Shown in pieces: positions 1-13,109 of a stretch of DNA of 64,000 bases (its first letter is position 1; each line of letters opens with the position of its first letter). The DNA comes from Amphirosellinia nigrospora (Eukaryota; Ascomycota; Sordariomycetes; Xylariales; Xylariaceae): assembly GCA_004123355.1 (NCBI GenBank), contig SCHM01000001.1, forward strand, positions 11,294,193 to 11,358,192, read 5' to 3'. Under the pieces are notes generated by a model. The model saw only the letters and a list, made by a program, of their open reading frames with translations, was not told the origin of the DNA and did no database searches. Made by a program: the position numbers and the translations under genes.

Positions 1-22
1 GCCACGAGGTAATGAGAGGTGA

Positions 23-1453
23 TTACATAAGCGACCAGAACGCCACCAGCGCCATTAGGGAATACCTTATGTAGGCTGCTGAATCATATAATATCCTTAT
101 ACTTCCACTGACTGGAACACCGCAGCATTTCCGGCTATAAGTGACATTATTCATCCGGGCAGCGACTTCGAAAACCGAGCCGGGAAAGCCTCCATAGTTG
201 TAGTAGTCAACATTGAGAAAGTTTGGCGGACGGTCCCATTGTGCAAGACAGTTATCGGCTGCATGTCCAAGACTCCCACTTCCTGTGGCGTTATTTGTAA
301 TGTTGAGCTCAGTTCGAGCTGGAACAAGCAACTGCGTGCCTAGAACGGAGAGCTCAAGGTTGAGGTTGTGGTTAATGAGACTAAGCCGGTTTTTTGCGTC
401 GTGGGCAGCTAGGTTAGGCGGCCTTTGCACATCGCAGGGAAAGCTGTTATTTACTGGGTCAAAAGGTGTTTCCCACACCTGCGAGAATTCATCGAGAAGC
501 CAATGGGTATTCCGTTTGATTGGCCATATAGTCCATGAACATGACGACTCTTTGACCGCCCAAGATCATTTCAGTTAGGGTAGGCCAGCTAGTAAGGTTC
601 ATTGGAGCGTATGGAGGCGTATAAACGTATTTGGTGATACCGGATTTCTCGATGTACGGAACGTATAACGAGGGAACCGAACTGGCACGAGTTAGATGAT
701 ACTGCTGGTACCGGTGTTGCAAAAACACAAGACATTGACTTACTAGTTTCCATTGCCGAGTAAAATGGTCACCACGTCGAAAGGATGCTGGGCCACCCAG
801 TTCTTAACGTCTGCCAGCCAGTCGGTTATTGGACCAGCGTCTAGAATGTCACAGCTTGTGTGACAAAAATGTGGCTCTGTCGCGTTGCTCGGCCATTGTA
901 TCTGAGCCTGCAGAAAGCGCACTCCGTCGTCAAGTTGCTGCGCAACACTATATTGTTGATTCGCAGCAATATTGTTCGGCGTGATAAATGGGGAGTTGTG
1001 ACATGCCACCTCGGTGATATTACTGTATCTTCGGGTGCAGAATTCTACGTAGTTGTTGCAGGCTTGGGTATTGGTCGGACCGGGTGCTGGGGTGACGGTG
1101 GTGGTAGCATTCCCAGATAGCCTCGTCGTCGTTGTCTTCGCCGAACCAGTCAGGATCGTAACCTTACTGCTGGTCGTTGCCTGGGTCGTGGCTTTGGTCG
1201 TGGTGGCATTGCCGGCAAACGAAGAGCTCGTGCCATCAGACAGAGTGGCCAGGCCATCTGTTTCTTGTGTTATCTGGGATGTGAATGACTGGTAGGGTCC
1301 GGTGGGCGTAGCGGCCTCGCTCAAGGTTAGAGTCGAATCGGTCTTGGTTGTTCTGTCGTCGCTGATGCTATCTTGAGCGAGCGTTCCAGCAATGGCGAGC
1401 AACCACCATGCACCACGACGAAGAGCCATTGGATTTAAAGACGGCGGTGGCAT
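23..1453 (-). CDS. Secreted PLC-like phosphodiesterase (PI-PLC X-like), one frame break
   Basis: Two exons, 1453(or 1429)..744 and 681..23, with a 62-nt GT...AG intron. The N-terminus (MALRRGAWWLLAIAGTLAQ from 1429) is a signal peptide, followed by a long Ser/Thr-rich mucin-like linker. The catalytic part resembles fungal PLC-like TIM barrels: candidate catalytic histidines lie in 'ACHNSP' and 'FCHTSC', then 'VVTILLGNGN', and after the intron 'SLYVPYIEKSG' and 'GGQRVVMFMDY'. The C-terminus is hydrophobic, which in this family usually means a GPI anchor or wall attachment. Frame is lost near 502-503: removing one base of a double A (plus strand) joins the two halves at the conserved WETPFDP segment. 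Inferred role: extracellular or wall-bound phosphodiester cleavage; the substrate is unknown. Confidence 0.8.
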
Positions 1454-2773
1454 GGGTCCTCTTTTAAGCCAATGCAGGAACAGCAGTAGATTACTAACCT
1501 ACAGTTTGGTGTTTGGCATTGGCATACACTTCAGCATCAACTTGAATGCTGCCGAGCACAAACAACAAGGTAGAAGACAGGTGAAAAAAGTATCTTCAAT
1601 TGATGGGTTGTAGAGTAGAAAATGACTTCGTGTTGCTACTGGGTTATCTATGCTGGCTGGGTCAATTTGACATCCATCCCCCTGAGGAGTCTTCGGTTAT
1701 CTCTTGCCATCTCACCGTTAGAGCGCGAGAGATGGAGAGGTACCTAACACCAACACAATACCTTGGTATACTTGCCGTTAGTGGGTGGACCTGCGATGGC
1801 GATTGCTCGGAAAGAGCTGCGTTCTCGGATGCCAGTTCCAGGTTGCTGGACAATCATAGTGTACCTAAGCACGCTCTTACGACTTCAAGGGGGGTAGTGA
1901 TACGCGTCGGCGGACAGCCATCACCCCGTGAATTTTCATCAACTGCACAGTACCAAACTTACGTCAGTCGGTAGCCAAAGCCCACTGCTAGTACTGCTAG
2001 TGACTTTGTAGTGGGCCGCCGACCCATCTCAGCCGCTAGCCGGCAGCTCCGATCTACACAGTACAGGACCCTGAAAGCACCCTGTTTGGGGCGGTGCTGA
2101 ATATTTGTTTTCCTCCATCACATGCTATTCCGTCCAGGATACTGAGATCGACTGAAACCAATGGAATACCAAATTGAGCGAGGACCAGTGTGATTTATAC
2201 AGGTACCTAAGGTAGATATAGATACGCCTGTCGTGATTCGTGTCTCCTAGGTAGGCACATGTATTGCATGTGAATATTGAGTTTGAAGCATACGCGCACC
2301 TAGTGTGGTGATTGTTGGGTGTGTCTCGTAATGACGATTGTCGGCGCAGCAGTAGGTACTCCATAATAATCTAGACTACTGGATGGTACCTTCAGGCCCC
2401 ATGTCAGGATCCATGTAAATGGCTTTTATACTTCTGCCTGGAGAAAGAAGGTTTCGCCTACCTCAACGGTACTTGTAATTAGGTTATAGTCCCTGGCCGT
2501 CATGTCATCAATCTCTACTAGTTGCAGATCAGGGACTAGGTAGGTCTTGAATGAATGAACCATTAACCTCACCAGCAACCCACATCTTGTTTCTTTTCTC
2601 ATCGTCGAAGGTGTGAACGGCGACTGAGTTGCACCACACAGATAGTCGGAACAAAGATAGAAAGATTGCTTGACAACCTGCGCACTCACGAGGAGGTGCC
2701 GAATTTCAATCTCAAGCTGCTTTCTTGGCATTTGCGAGCTCGAAGCTAGACACACATCGGTTTTGTATTCAGC
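1454..2773. other. Intergenic, divergent promoter region
   Basis: No supported gene. A 109-codon minus-strand frame (2755..2426) lies head-to-head with the SUR7 gene, but it matches no family I know and has no convincing start context. The stretch around 2200-2260 contains AGGTA/TACCTA runs of the kind found repeatedly between genes in this window. Confidence 0.5.
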
Positions 2774-3810
2774 ATGGCGCTGAGTTCCTCACCCAGCTTT
2801 CGCAGACACCGAGACGCAACCAACGATATCGAGGCCGAAAAGGAGAGTCATAGCACCGAGGGTGCGGAGGATAAAGCTAGACTGAAGAGAGGGACCACGA
2901 CTCGACGCAATGCGATCTTCGCATTAATCTTTTTCTACCTCGTCGCTATAATCTTCCTGGTCCTGGTAAGAGTCAGCGATTGCTCATGAAGTGCCCTGTT
3001 AGGTTAACCGCAGATATAGGTCGAGATTGGGAACACACGGAATAATGCTATCCTGCGGGACATGTACTTCTTTAAGCTAGACTTGACCAATGTACTTGTT
3101 CAGTCGGCCCCGAGCTCGTTGTCACTACAAAACTCCATCGCCCGGACTCTAGGATTGCATGATTTTTATCAAGTAGGCCTATGGAACTTTTGCGAGGGAT
3201 ATCAGACCGAGTAGGTGACGAGGCCTGGCAGAACTAAAAGAGAGAGATAAGCTGACACATCGAAAGGGGGATAACTCATTGCTCCAAATCAGATGCCGCT
3301 TTTTGGTTCAATCCGGTCGAGATCCTTCTCGATGAGCTTCTTTCCGGCGCATCCATTGCCCTCCCCTCCGAGATCAACGGCATCCTGAACATTCTTCGCA
3401 TTGCATCGCACATCATGTTCGGCTTCTTCTTGGGTGGCATCATATTGAATGCGATTCTTCTCGTCAGCTCCCTGCTGGTGCTGTATTCGAGATGGTGGAG
3501 CCTCCCGGTTGGGATAATATCCGGTGTCTCTGCTGTAATTGTCATCGTTGCTGCCGGCCTTGCAACTGCCATCTCGTACATCTTCCAAGCCGCGTTGAAC
3601 TCCCAGCCAGACCTTGGCGTGAGCGCCTCAGTCGGAACAAAGATGCTGGTGTTTGAATGGACAGCGGCTGGTTTTACCTTATTGGCATTCATCATGCATG
3701 CTGGGTTGGGCTGCTGCTGCACATCGCGACGAGACATACGGACCGGGCGCAAGAGAGGAAGAAATGTGGAGTACGAGAAGCCAAGGCCGGATAGGACGTC
3801 TGAACCCTGA
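2774..3810 (+). CDS. SUR7/PalI-family cortical membrane protein
   Basis: Exons 2774..2965, 3020..3210 and 3267..3810 (phases 0 and 2) give an unbroken 308-residue protein. There is a charged cytosolic N-terminus of about 45 residues, a first membrane segment (about 47-66), an extracellular loop carrying the family signature 'GLWNFCEGY' followed by a second cysteine about ten residues on, then three closely spaced membrane helices and a basic cytosolic tail ending in a Cys-rich juxtamembrane 'GCCC'. This four-helix plan with the W-N-x-C loop is that of fungal SUR7/PalI proteins, which act at the plasma membrane in eisosomes/cortical patches and in pH or wall sensing. It is not clear from sequence which subgroup this is. 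The second intron uses a GTAGGT donor directly after a GA, avoiding an in-frame TAG. Confidence 0.85.
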
Positions 3811-5101
3811 AAATAGATGTCAAATAATTACAGGAGTTAAGAGTTATTGTATACTCAGTCTTTGGATGTTCACCACGAGCGACGGGACTACTTTGATTAC
3901 GGGCCCAGCGTTGATTATTGGGCGTCGATTGGGTGTCAGACTGCCAGCGCATTATAGATCAGGAGATAATAGAGGTATGGGCACAGGTGTCTATTGGCAT
4001 AGGTAGGGCGGAATATATATACTTATTAGGTACGTAGGCGTTATATAGGTTAATTAATTCATGAGGTACATGTTGCTGTGCTTGCAAGATGAGTCGTGAC
4101 TGCAAGTACCTCAAGTAGGTTGAGTTGCTGCCACCTGCTGGCACGTGCATCACACGGCAACAGAAACTGAGCTAGTCACGTGGTCCTTCCTATCTTGGGT
4201 CTAGCGCGTATGACTAATTTTAGGCATTTCAAAGGCCTACAGATACCTACCAATGCTCCTCTTTTCTGGCTCAAAGCCGTCCCTCTCTCCATTCTCATAC
4301 CCGCCTCTGAATCTCTTCCTCAACAACACATGTTCATTCTCGACACTGCCTATTCCATCGTCGCATCGTTGCGCCGACAGCATCTGCGGCATTTCGATCA
4401 TTGCTGTCTCTAGGTAGTACGCGTTTTCTCCCACGATACTCCGCCGCCCCATCACCGACCAGCCGGATCAACATCAGCAGCCATTTGCGTGCTCTGGTCG
4501 CATCTCCGCACCTCCACACCTTCGCGCAACCATCGCCACCTAAACCAGCGTACGATCATTGTTCGACTGATTCATCGCGACTGTGCTTAAGCATTGTGAT
4601 AGTATCCACAGGGTACGGTGGGCGGTCCCGGACTAAGTAGAAGACGAGATTCTTGCGGTTCTCGGTTCTGTGGTGTCGTCGTCGTGGCTTGGTATTGGAA
4701 GGATTTTGCCTTTTTCTTCTCGCTTTTATCGAGCTGACCTGGTGGTATCAATCACCCGTGGCTTTGTACATTCCTCCTTTTTCTTCTATTCAGAGTGTGA
4801 ACTCTCATTGTTCGTGAATTACAATCAGAGAAATTGATACCCATCCCCTGATGTTGCCAGCTCGCTCTTAAAAGAAACAAATACCGCGAAGAACTTCGCA
4901 TTACATTTTCACATTCACAATTCACACAGCAGATACATTCAAGACTGACCAGCCTGCGACCAACCAATCCGTACAAGTGCAACATTCCCCTGATCTAATC
5001 TAACCACCCAGCTATCCTATCATCATAGTCTGCCAAGGTCTCGGGCTTCCTCCATTCATACGTCAAAAGTAGTTATAAGGTCGCATTCATTGCGATAATT
5101 C
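3811..5101. other. Intergenic, mpe1 upstream region
   Basis: No coding region supported. 4640-5100 is pyrimidine-rich (CTTTTTCTTCT tracts), as is common in fungal promoters and 5' leaders, directly before the mpe1 start. Confidence 0.5.
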
Positions 5102-7017
5102 ATGATGACTTCCTCCGTGTTCTTCAAGTTCAAGTCACAGAAGGAGCCGACAAGAGTCGAGTTTGATGGTACTGGCATTTCAGTATTTGAACTGAAGCGT
5201 GACATCATCGTCAAGAGCGGTCTCGGAGACGGTACAGATTTTGATCTTGCTATCTATACCGATGACGGTAGCGAAGGTAAGATCAGACCAGTAATGCCTA
5301 TAATGTGACCTTCTAACAGTTTTCCAGAGTACGATGATGATACGACTATTATCCCACGATCCACGACAGTCGTGGCGCGTCGCCTCCCCCCTCAGAAGCC
5401 GGGCGCCGGTCGCGCGGCTCGCTATGTATCAGGCAAAATGCCTTCAAGCGCGAAGAACTCTAGTCGGAAAGAAGTTACCGCCAAAGTGACAAAACCGGCG
5501 ACGACAGGCATAGCGCAGATGAGTTCAGCGCTTACTGAGGAGGAAAAGATGATGGCTATGTTCCAGGCTGAATCTGATCAATGGACAGCACAGCAAGAAG
5601 AGATGTCTCAGTAAGTAAGCCGCGAGATTATTCAGATCCAGGTACTAACCGTTACTACAGTAAAACCGCCGTGTACAAACCAGGCAGCAAGAAGCCGGCT
5701 AATGTCCCTGATCACGAACCTCCGAATGGCTACATTTGTTACCGCTGCGGACAAAAGGGTCACTGGATTCAGCTGTGCCCAACAAATGATAATCCTGAGT
5801 TTGACAACCGCCCTAGAGTCAAGCGTACCACTGGTATTCCTCGTTCATTTCTCAAGACAGTGGACAAGTCAGCTCTGCAGCAAACTGGTGCTGATGGCGA
5901 GGAAGTGAAACCTCCTTCTGGTCTTTGGTTAACGCGGATGGTGAATTCGTGATTGCTGAACCTGACAAAGCAAGCTGGGAACAGTTCCAAGCCAAGACTA
6001 AGTCATCGGCGGCGGCACAGAAAGCAGCCTTTGCCGAGGACAAGGAACTTGAAGAGAAGGGATTACTGTGCTCCATCGACAACAGGATGTTCATAGACCC
6101 AATGAAGACACCGTGTTGTGAGAAGACGTATTGCAATGAATGCATCACTAATGCCCTTATAGAGAGCGATTTTGTCTGTCCTGGATGTCAGACTGATGGA
6201 GTGCTCATTGATGATCTAAAGTCTGACGATGAAGCGTCCACCAAGATTCAGGCGTTTCTTAAACAAAGAGAAACTGCTAAAGTGAAAGAACAATCTCCTA
6301 GTCCGCCGGTAGAAAAATCTCAGTCGCAGTCACCTTCTGAGAAGAAAGAAACGCCGCCATCAAATTCCACCAAGACCGGTTCGCCCGATGCTCCAGAGAA
6401 GGCGAAGTCACCTACACCAACAACCGACGAAGTAAAGTCCAGTCACCACAAGCACCCAAGTCTTCTACCATACCTAGTCTTTCTACTGAATCTCGTGATA
6501 CCCCTAAGGCTGCAGAACCTGCTACAAAGAAGCGACCAGCTGATGAGCTGATGGAGAACCCTAAAATCCCCAAAGCCCCAAAAGCTATGCAACGTGCTCA
6601 AGACGCCAAAGAAATGCAGAACATGATGCCCGGAATGCCCGGAATGGGGGGAATGCCCAATATGATGCAATTTCCCATGAATATGAATGGATTCGGCCAA
6701 CCTAATATGAACATGGGTATGATGGGCATGAATCCAATGATGAACCCCATGATGGGTATGAATGGCGCATTCAACCCAGCTATGATGAACGGCATGTTTG
6801 GTGGAAATTTTGGTATGAACAGTGGTGGAATGGGCAATATGGGATTCATGAATATGAATGGGGCGCGAATGGCTTTAACAACAACCAACAACAACCAAGG
6901 TCTAACTTTACAACTCCAAACAATGACGATGAGGCCTATTTCCGGAAGCCTGTCAATCCTGGACGTCACCAGAACCGACAGCGTAGAGTTCGTCCCAGTG
7001 ACTATAGAGAGCTATGA
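5102..7017 (+). CDS. mpe1: Mpe1: RBBP6-type cleavage/polyadenylation factor, three frame breaks
   Basis: Exons 5102..5276, 5328..5610 and 5661..7017. Domain order is diagnostic: N-terminal DWNN ubiquitin-like domain (residues about 1-78, 'SSVFFKFKSQKEPTRVEFDG'), a CCHC zinc knuckle at about 177-192 (C-x2-C-x4-H-x4-C), a RING/U-box-like Cys module at about 287-335 ('LLCSIDN..CCEKTYCNECI..CPGC'), a Ser/Pro-rich linker, and a Met/Asn/Gly-rich tail. Mpe1 is a subunit of the nuclear cleavage and polyadenylation factor, needed for pre-mRNA 3' processing and essential in yeast. The frame breaks at about 5924-5926, 6444-6447 and 6860-6863; each is restored by one extra base in a T, C or G run. The last stretch then ends at a TGA at 7015-7017. 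Since the gene is essential, sequence error is the likeliest cause. The second intron has a perfect TACTAAC branch site. Confidence 0.93.
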
Positions 7018-8757
7018 TCAGCTGGTCTCGCGACGCAATCACCACATTTAGTCTGGCCACTGCAACACTCTACACCAACCTACTGTATAATAGTGCAGCA
7101 TTCGGCGTTTGGCGGTAGAGGAAAGAAGAAAGTTCCCGTTCGGGTAAAATTAAGGGTGAAGGAGGCGTTCGGCGTTTACGAGAGGAGGCCAAACTATTAT
7201 TATTATGGTTTATCGGTTCTGAGTCCTCGGCGGATGGGATAGGTTGTTCCAACCTGGAAGGGGGGCTATTCTGATGTGCGACAAAACTCGTTTGTTTGTT
7301 TATATTAAAAGGATACCAGACAGTCCCTAGACACCGGATAAGAGGCCCGGCATAGGACTGGACAGAGACGTGTGGTTTTACAGGATTTTCTACAGTAATA
7401 CGATGATGAATGATGTACAACTCCCATGTTTCGCAGTGACTTGAACCTGAATCTAGTGCTAGCTATGCTACATATTGTTCGTAGCCCACGCGCTTAATTT
7501 TCGGAACTCCATCTGTCGCTTTCACGGTGAATCATCTTCTAGTTAGTTGTATTACACCGAAGAGATGCCTAGACCGGAAGCAAAAGCGCCTTTTGTCAAC
7601 CCCGCATATGAAGACCACCAACCCTCCTCAAATCCAATGCATGAACTAGTCCGAGAGGACCCATGAACCCCTCACCTCGTTATCAACCGATCCAGCCCTT
7701 TCAACAGATGGGTTACTTACGTCCTCCCAGTCACTAGGTATTTTACTCATTGCTATGCGCGGCTAGACACAAGGGACACAGATCAAGAAAGCATTAGGAT
7801 TAGAGTATAGTAGTTTTCTTAAATTGTAAATAGATTCAAACGTCATCTATAAACTGATCTATCTAGGCTGAGGGTGAAGGGAAACGACAATTAGCATCCA
7901 AAGGGAGACTAGGAGCTATTCATTTTTTTCTTTCCTTTTTTTGTATGTTTTTCCTGTGTCGTTTCACCTCCCCATCCTTTCTTGACAACACGATGGATTT
8001 GCAAAAACAAAACCATCGAGTAAGGTGCTGTGGACTGGCCCGGATTAAAATCTGAGGTCACACTATAAAATAAATCGTAAAACATCCCCAGGAGCCGCGT
8101 CGGCTCGCTCTGATGGTGTTTTCTCTTGTCGCCGGAGCAGGTTGGTGTTGGCTCGGCTTGGATGAAAAACTTAAGTATATACAATAAATAATCTGTCCAA
8201 GCCAAGTTGCTCGAGACAGCAGTTTGTCAGAAACATACGAAACGAGCACACGATGCGGACGAAACCCGCACTCCCTTCCAGCACACCATAAATAATGGCG
8301 GCGAGGCAAGGCAAGGTCGTTTTAAGACTTTACCAAACCGCTACGTTGGAACGGGAGTGGGATTTCGTATCCGATCGTGGGGGCCGCAGCATCGACCCAG
8401 GTGGGCTGGACGCGCAGGCTGTGGTGCGACAGGTCATTGTTTGTCTGTTTGGCAGGTCGGACCGCGAAGACGGCAAGACCGGCTTGGGCCCTCGCGGGAT
8501 CCGATCACTGGACCTTGTCGACGCCAAACCGCGCGGATCGCAATGGAACAACAGGACGGTGGGGGGATTAAAAACCTCCTCTTTCGTAAAATGAGCGAAC
8601 AGCTAAGAAGTTAATTGCTATCGTCGGCCTTCCGGTTGCTGATGGGAGTACTAAGGGCAGGGCATGTAAGAAATACCCTTCCTCTTCCCCAATATTAAGG
8701 CAAAATCATTAAGGTTCTTCCTCGGTTTTCTTCTCTTCATCTCCTACTAGTGAGGGT
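7018..8757. other. Intergenic, convergent 3' regions of mpe1 and esdC
   Basis: About 1.7 kb between convergent genes. Short frames are present on both strands but none has a recognisable domain. A/T runs near 7920-7950 and 8170-8190 could be 3'-end signals. Confidence 0.4.
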
Positions 8758-8761
8758 TCAT

Positions 8762-9639
8762 TCACGAGCGGACAACAATGCCGTTGCGGCGCGAGGAGCG
8801 TGATACGTATTCCTCCTCATCGCCGGAGCTTTCGCACGAGCTGTCGTCCTCGCTGTAACCGCAGCGTGAACCACCGCAGTCGATCTTGACGCGGTCACCC
8901 TTGCGCGTGATACCGTAGCGTTCGCAGGTGCAGCCACTGTAATCTGAAGCCGGAGTGCTGTAGCCTGAGAGCGAAGAGGACGGCGACGAGCTGTCTGAGC
9001 GGTAGGAGAGGCTCGAGCCTGATGAAGACACGGGAGATGTGCTGAAGTCGGTAATGTAGTCGTCTTCCTCGAGGTCGGCGCTTCCAAAACGGGCTGTCAG
9101 CTCCTCAATTTGTTCGTCACCGTAGTAGTCGGCATCCAGGATGTTGCGTGTGGCATGGGGCGACATGGGCTTGGGTGCTACGATTTGCGAGACAGACAGG
9201 GGGCGGCCTTTGGGGATGTCAACGGATAGAGAGGCGCGCTTTGACGACCTGTGCTTCTCGCGGGACGACGAAGATGAAGACTGGTGGCGTGAGGAGCTCT
9301 TGCTGGAGCTGTGGGAAGACTTGGATGATGATTTGCTCGACTTGTCCTTGGGGACATCGAGGATATTGAGTTCCCGGCAGTGGTGGGCTCGACGGTTGAG
9401 GCCTCACTCGGGTTGTGTGAGACGTGGTAGCCGTCGATGATGTAGTAGTACCAGTATCGTTGGCCGGGAGTGAGGTTGCCCTGAAATCGGAATGTGCCCT
9501 TCCATGATCCGGACTTGGAGGAAGACTTGTCCTTGGAAAGGGGGATCTGACCGACGTAGTTATCCCAGGAGCCGAGCAAATGCACGGACTTAACGCCGGA
9601 AGAAACGCGAAGCGAGAAAGATAGCTGGATGGTCGCCAT
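8762..9639 (-). CDS. esdC: EsdC-like protein with AMPK-type glycogen-binding (E-set) domain
   Basis: Single exon, about 290 residues across one frame break. Residues 1-90 form an E-set/CBM48-like module: 'VKSVHLLGSWDNY' (the LLGSWDNY strand), 'SGSWKGTFRFQ', 'YWYYYIIDGYHVSH'. Next comes a Ser/Lys-rich low-complexity linker, a conserved 'GRPLSVSQIVAPKPMSPHATRNILDADYYG' region, and a Cys-containing acidic C-terminus. In Aspergillus nidulans EsdC is needed for early sexual development. The break near 9374-9379 is repaired by one extra G or C in the run there, restoring the motif 'ELNILDVPKD'. Direct binding of glycogen is inferred from the fold only. Confidence 0.8.
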
Positions 9640-12222
9640 TTTATTAATGTTGTTATCGCAAAGATTGTCGTTTCTTGTAGTAAATTATTCAAGGGACTCG
9701 TTTGAGCAAGGAAAGCTAGTTTCTAGATTCTATTAGGGGTATTCGGAGGTGAATTATGGAGTCAGTTGACCGGCAACTGTGTTTTCTGAGTATGATTTTC
9801 TGGTATAATTGCAAAAATTAGGTTGAATATTATGATGCGAGATTGAGCACAGCTCTATCAAGCGTAAAGAGAAAAGAGAAAATAGGGGAAAGGAGAAAAC
9901 AAGAAACTAGCTTTGTGTAATTGAATGCTTGCCGAGGAAAGAAAGAGAGGAAATGGAACAGAAGGGGGGAAGCAGGCTCTATTATACAGTTGGGGGGCCC
10001 AAGGCCGCAGACCAGCGGCCGAGTAGCAACGACCGTTCCACAAGGCGGTACAGCCTTCAAGCCATGGCTGGATGCATAGTAACGACCCAGCTAGGAAGTT
10101 CGGATCACGGTGGTCACTAACTAAGATAGCTACTGTAGTGCACGCAGCCAAGACATCACGCTACCACCCGAAAGTTAGCAGCACATTCGGCGCAGGTGCA
10201 AATGAAGTCAGCAGTAGTCGGCTGCAAGCCGGGCGGTTAAGCAACGTGAGGTGAGGGGGTGGAACCTTCGATGTGGAAGTAAACAGCAGCAGCAAGCAGC
10301 ATTGGCAGGGATGTTGGAAATAGTAGCAATGGGGCAGGCAAGCAAGGGAGTCTTGGGAGTCTTGGGATTCTAGGCAGATTGGCGCAAGACAAGGGCAGGC
10401 TAGCCGGGAGGTGATGATTGGGCGTCTAGACGCGCACAGTGATTGGCCGTATACGATCTGCATAGAACCAATCCAGCAGCAGCTTATCACCACCCATCAC
10501 ACAGCGACGGCATTGCACCGGCCAATGACGGCTGTCAACATCGATGCTCGGTCCGTGGCTGCAGGATAAGCAAGCCAACGCTCCGAGAGTCGAGTGGAAA
10601 TATTTTCCAAGGTTACATCCATTGACGAACGGGATTCGCCATGTGGGTTTTGGCTAGGCGACCAAGATGCAGCCTTCGACAAGGATGTACTACTGTATGT
10701 AGGTAGGTCGGTAGGTACTGTCTTCCGATGTGAGTATTCCCCTCCCAGCTCATGATATTCAACGACCGCTTTGACGCATTCGGAATCATGCAGGTCATCA
10801 TGACGACTCAACTAATACGCAAGAGGTTTATCCACTTGACCTGGTGTAGAATGTCATTATTTTTCAGCCGGCCGGATTTTCCTAGAAGATGAAAGATGTG
10901 AGTGGATCAGCTGCATCTCACCTGGTTTTCGCTCAGAATGGTGACGAAGAAATGGCCCTTTGTGTGCGACGCTGTTCAACCATGCAATCTTACCATGGGC
11001 CCCTCATATTTTCTTCTTCCTTTTTTCGAATGGGCAAAATACGATGGCAAGGCATTTCCCCTAGATTGCCGGCTTCAAACGGTACTACCGTTGTCGCTTA
11101 AGCCATATTGAATTCGGCGTCACCAAATCCTGAACAGGGCCTTGTGAGGCAAGAAGATATGAGAAGATATGAGGAGATGTTGCCATATGGCGCGCCTGGC
11201 GCTGCTCGGCTTGAGTCTCCCAGCCCACAATCCCTCCCCACTACCCGGGCGGGCAGAGACATATCTCACCTAAATCAAGTTGACAACGTCGGTGAGAGAG
11301 AGGGGAGAGAGGGTGTGGACACCTAGTCGGGATGATGCAGTGTGCAGGACATTCTCTAGTGTATCTAGCTTCGGCGGGTATGCGGAAGAAGTCACACAAA
11401 AAACAAGACCTACCTAGGTACTCTTCAGGTCTGTCTTCAGTGAGGATCGGGGCTACACCGCAGAGGGACTAAGTAGGTGCTGCAACTGCCCATCTCCAGC
11501 ATCCCAATGGTCAGTGAGTCACTGACCGGCCGGCTGAATAATTGCGGGAGCTTGGCAGTACAATTCAGAGTTCTGATTGGATTGTTATGCCCTGTCAGGT
11601 CACATGACCAACCCAGGCAACAGGCACCTCTCATGCAGCGAGGTGCTCTATAAGCCTGCTATAAGGACTATACCCAGGTATCATTCCCAGGCCTGCCCAG
11701 GTACCATATCACCTTTCTGCATGCCTCCTCCCTGCAATCGAGGTGACATTCACCATTCATCGTCCGAATCTTCCACTTCACGAAAGACCGCTACTGGTAG
11801 CCTGCCTGCCCGCAGTAAACCAGAGCTGAGAAGCGTTGATCAGATCTTCGATCTAGCAAGGCTAAACCAAGGTCGTCGATTATCGGCATCTTCGACTCGA
11901 CCGCCCCCCACTCTTGTCTTGTCTTAGTCGGCTGCGTCTTTTGCGTATCCCCTAGTCTATGTTCTTGAGCCCACATTCTGCCCACATCTCGGCAAGTTTT
12001 GTGGACCAGACCTGCGTGCTCTTTACACCCTCTTTTGGTCTGCCGCGTCTATTCCCTTAATCTACTTTCCGAATCTGGTATGTTTCCGCGTAGTGCCCCC
12101 GTCATATCACATCCGACTTCTGATCCCATGAGCTTTTCCCTCTGATCAGGATGCCGCCGAGCGCTTAAATAATTAACACTAACGCATTATCACTCGGTTG
12201 TATTATAGATAAGTGGATAATC
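9640..12222. other. Intergenic (2.6 kb), no supported gene
   Basis: Divergent promoter space between the esdC-like gene and the HD-domain gene. Several 60-115-codon frames occur on both strands, but none has family motifs, splice-consistent extension or plausible start context. TACCTAGGTA-type runs occur near 10690-10720 and 11410-11425. Confidence 0.45.
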
Positions 12223-12888
12223 ATGGCTTCGATAGACGCGTCTGTGGCCGAGGGTTTAATCCAGACTGTGACTACGTATGTAGAAACTTACATGGCCAAC
12301 TATGATGGCTCTCATGACTTCAGCCATATCCAGCGTGTCCTCGGCCTCGCCAAACACATCCACACCCATGCCCCCAATGCGTCCGAGAGGGATTCATTAG
12401 TAGTCGTTCTTTCGGCCCTTCTCCATGATGTAGGCGACAAGAAATACCTGAAGCCAGGAGAGGATGGCTCTTCCCTGGTGAGGGATCTTCTTATCTCGTA
12501 TGGTGCTACCGAGGAACTAGCCAACAAGGTGCAGGCGGTATGTCTTGGTGTGAGCTACTCGAGCGAGATCAAGGATCCTACCCGAGTCCAAGAGCTCATC
12601 AAGTCGTATCCAGAGCTTGCTGTTGTGCAGGACGCTGATCGTCTCGATGCCATTGGCAGCATCGGGATTGGCAGAGTCTTTACCTTTACAGGGGCGAGGA
12701 CTAATGGTCCCATGGCCGAATCAATTGGACATTTTCACGATAAGCTGCTAAAGCTACAGAGTATGATGAAAACAGATATTGGACGACAGCTGGCAGAGGA
12801 GAAGACGTGGAGAATGAAAGAGTTTCTCAAGTGGTGGAGCGAAGAATCTGCCTTTTCCAGCGCAGATCCGGTACCTACTCTAGCTTAG
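12223..12888 (+). CDS. HD-domain metal-dependent phosphohydrolase
   Basis: Intact single-exon 221-residue protein. The HD superfamily residues are visible in order: 'SHDFSHIQRV' (first His, about residue 30), 'ALLHDVGD' (the His-Asp pair, about 67), and 'QDADRLDAIGSIGIGRVF' (the distal Asp, about 140). The length and the 'GSIGIGRVFTF' ending match the YpgQ/YedJ-like cytosolic HD hydrolases, some bacterial members of which cleave nucleotides or pyrophosphate. The substrate in fungi is unknown. The start is the first ATG, preceded by an AT-rich leader. The gene stands alone and shows no frame damage. Confidence 0.85.
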   Translation: MASIDASVAEGLIQTVTTYVETYMANYDGSHDFSHIQRVLGLAKHIHTHAPNASERDSLVVVLSALLHDVGDKKYLKPGEDGSSLVRDLLISYGATEELANKVQAVCLGVSYSSEIKDPTRVQELIKSYPELAVVQDADRLDAIGSIGIGRVFTFTGARTNGPMAESIGHFHDKLLKLQSMMKTDIGRQLAEEKTWRMKEFLKWWSEESAFSSADPVPTLA

Positions 12889-13109
12889 ATTACATTATGT
12901 TCATACATCTGTCGTCAAACGTGATTGACACCGAACCCAGCTGGTTCCCGATACCCCATGGGCATTATGAAGAGTATACTATTACACAAATGAACCTTGG
13001 TTTTACAAACACTGCATGTTTTGCCTCGTTCATCTACCTCCAACCATTTAATACCCATTGTGAACTTTGACACAGGTCCTTGTAAAGCAACATAGTGCCT
13101 AGTTGCCTC

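Noticed and set aside
2426-2755. 109-codon minus-strand frame upstream of SUR7
   Set aside because: No recognisable domain, overlaps the likely promoter and no splice-consistent extension.
6598-6969. 123-codon minus-strand frame rich in Ile/Pro/Phe
   Set aside because: It is the complement of the Met/Gly/Asn-rich tail of mpe1, not a gene.
8207-8614. 135-codon plus-strand Arg-rich frame
   Set aside because: Composition is that of random G+C-rich sequence; no motif, and several equally long overlapping frames exist.
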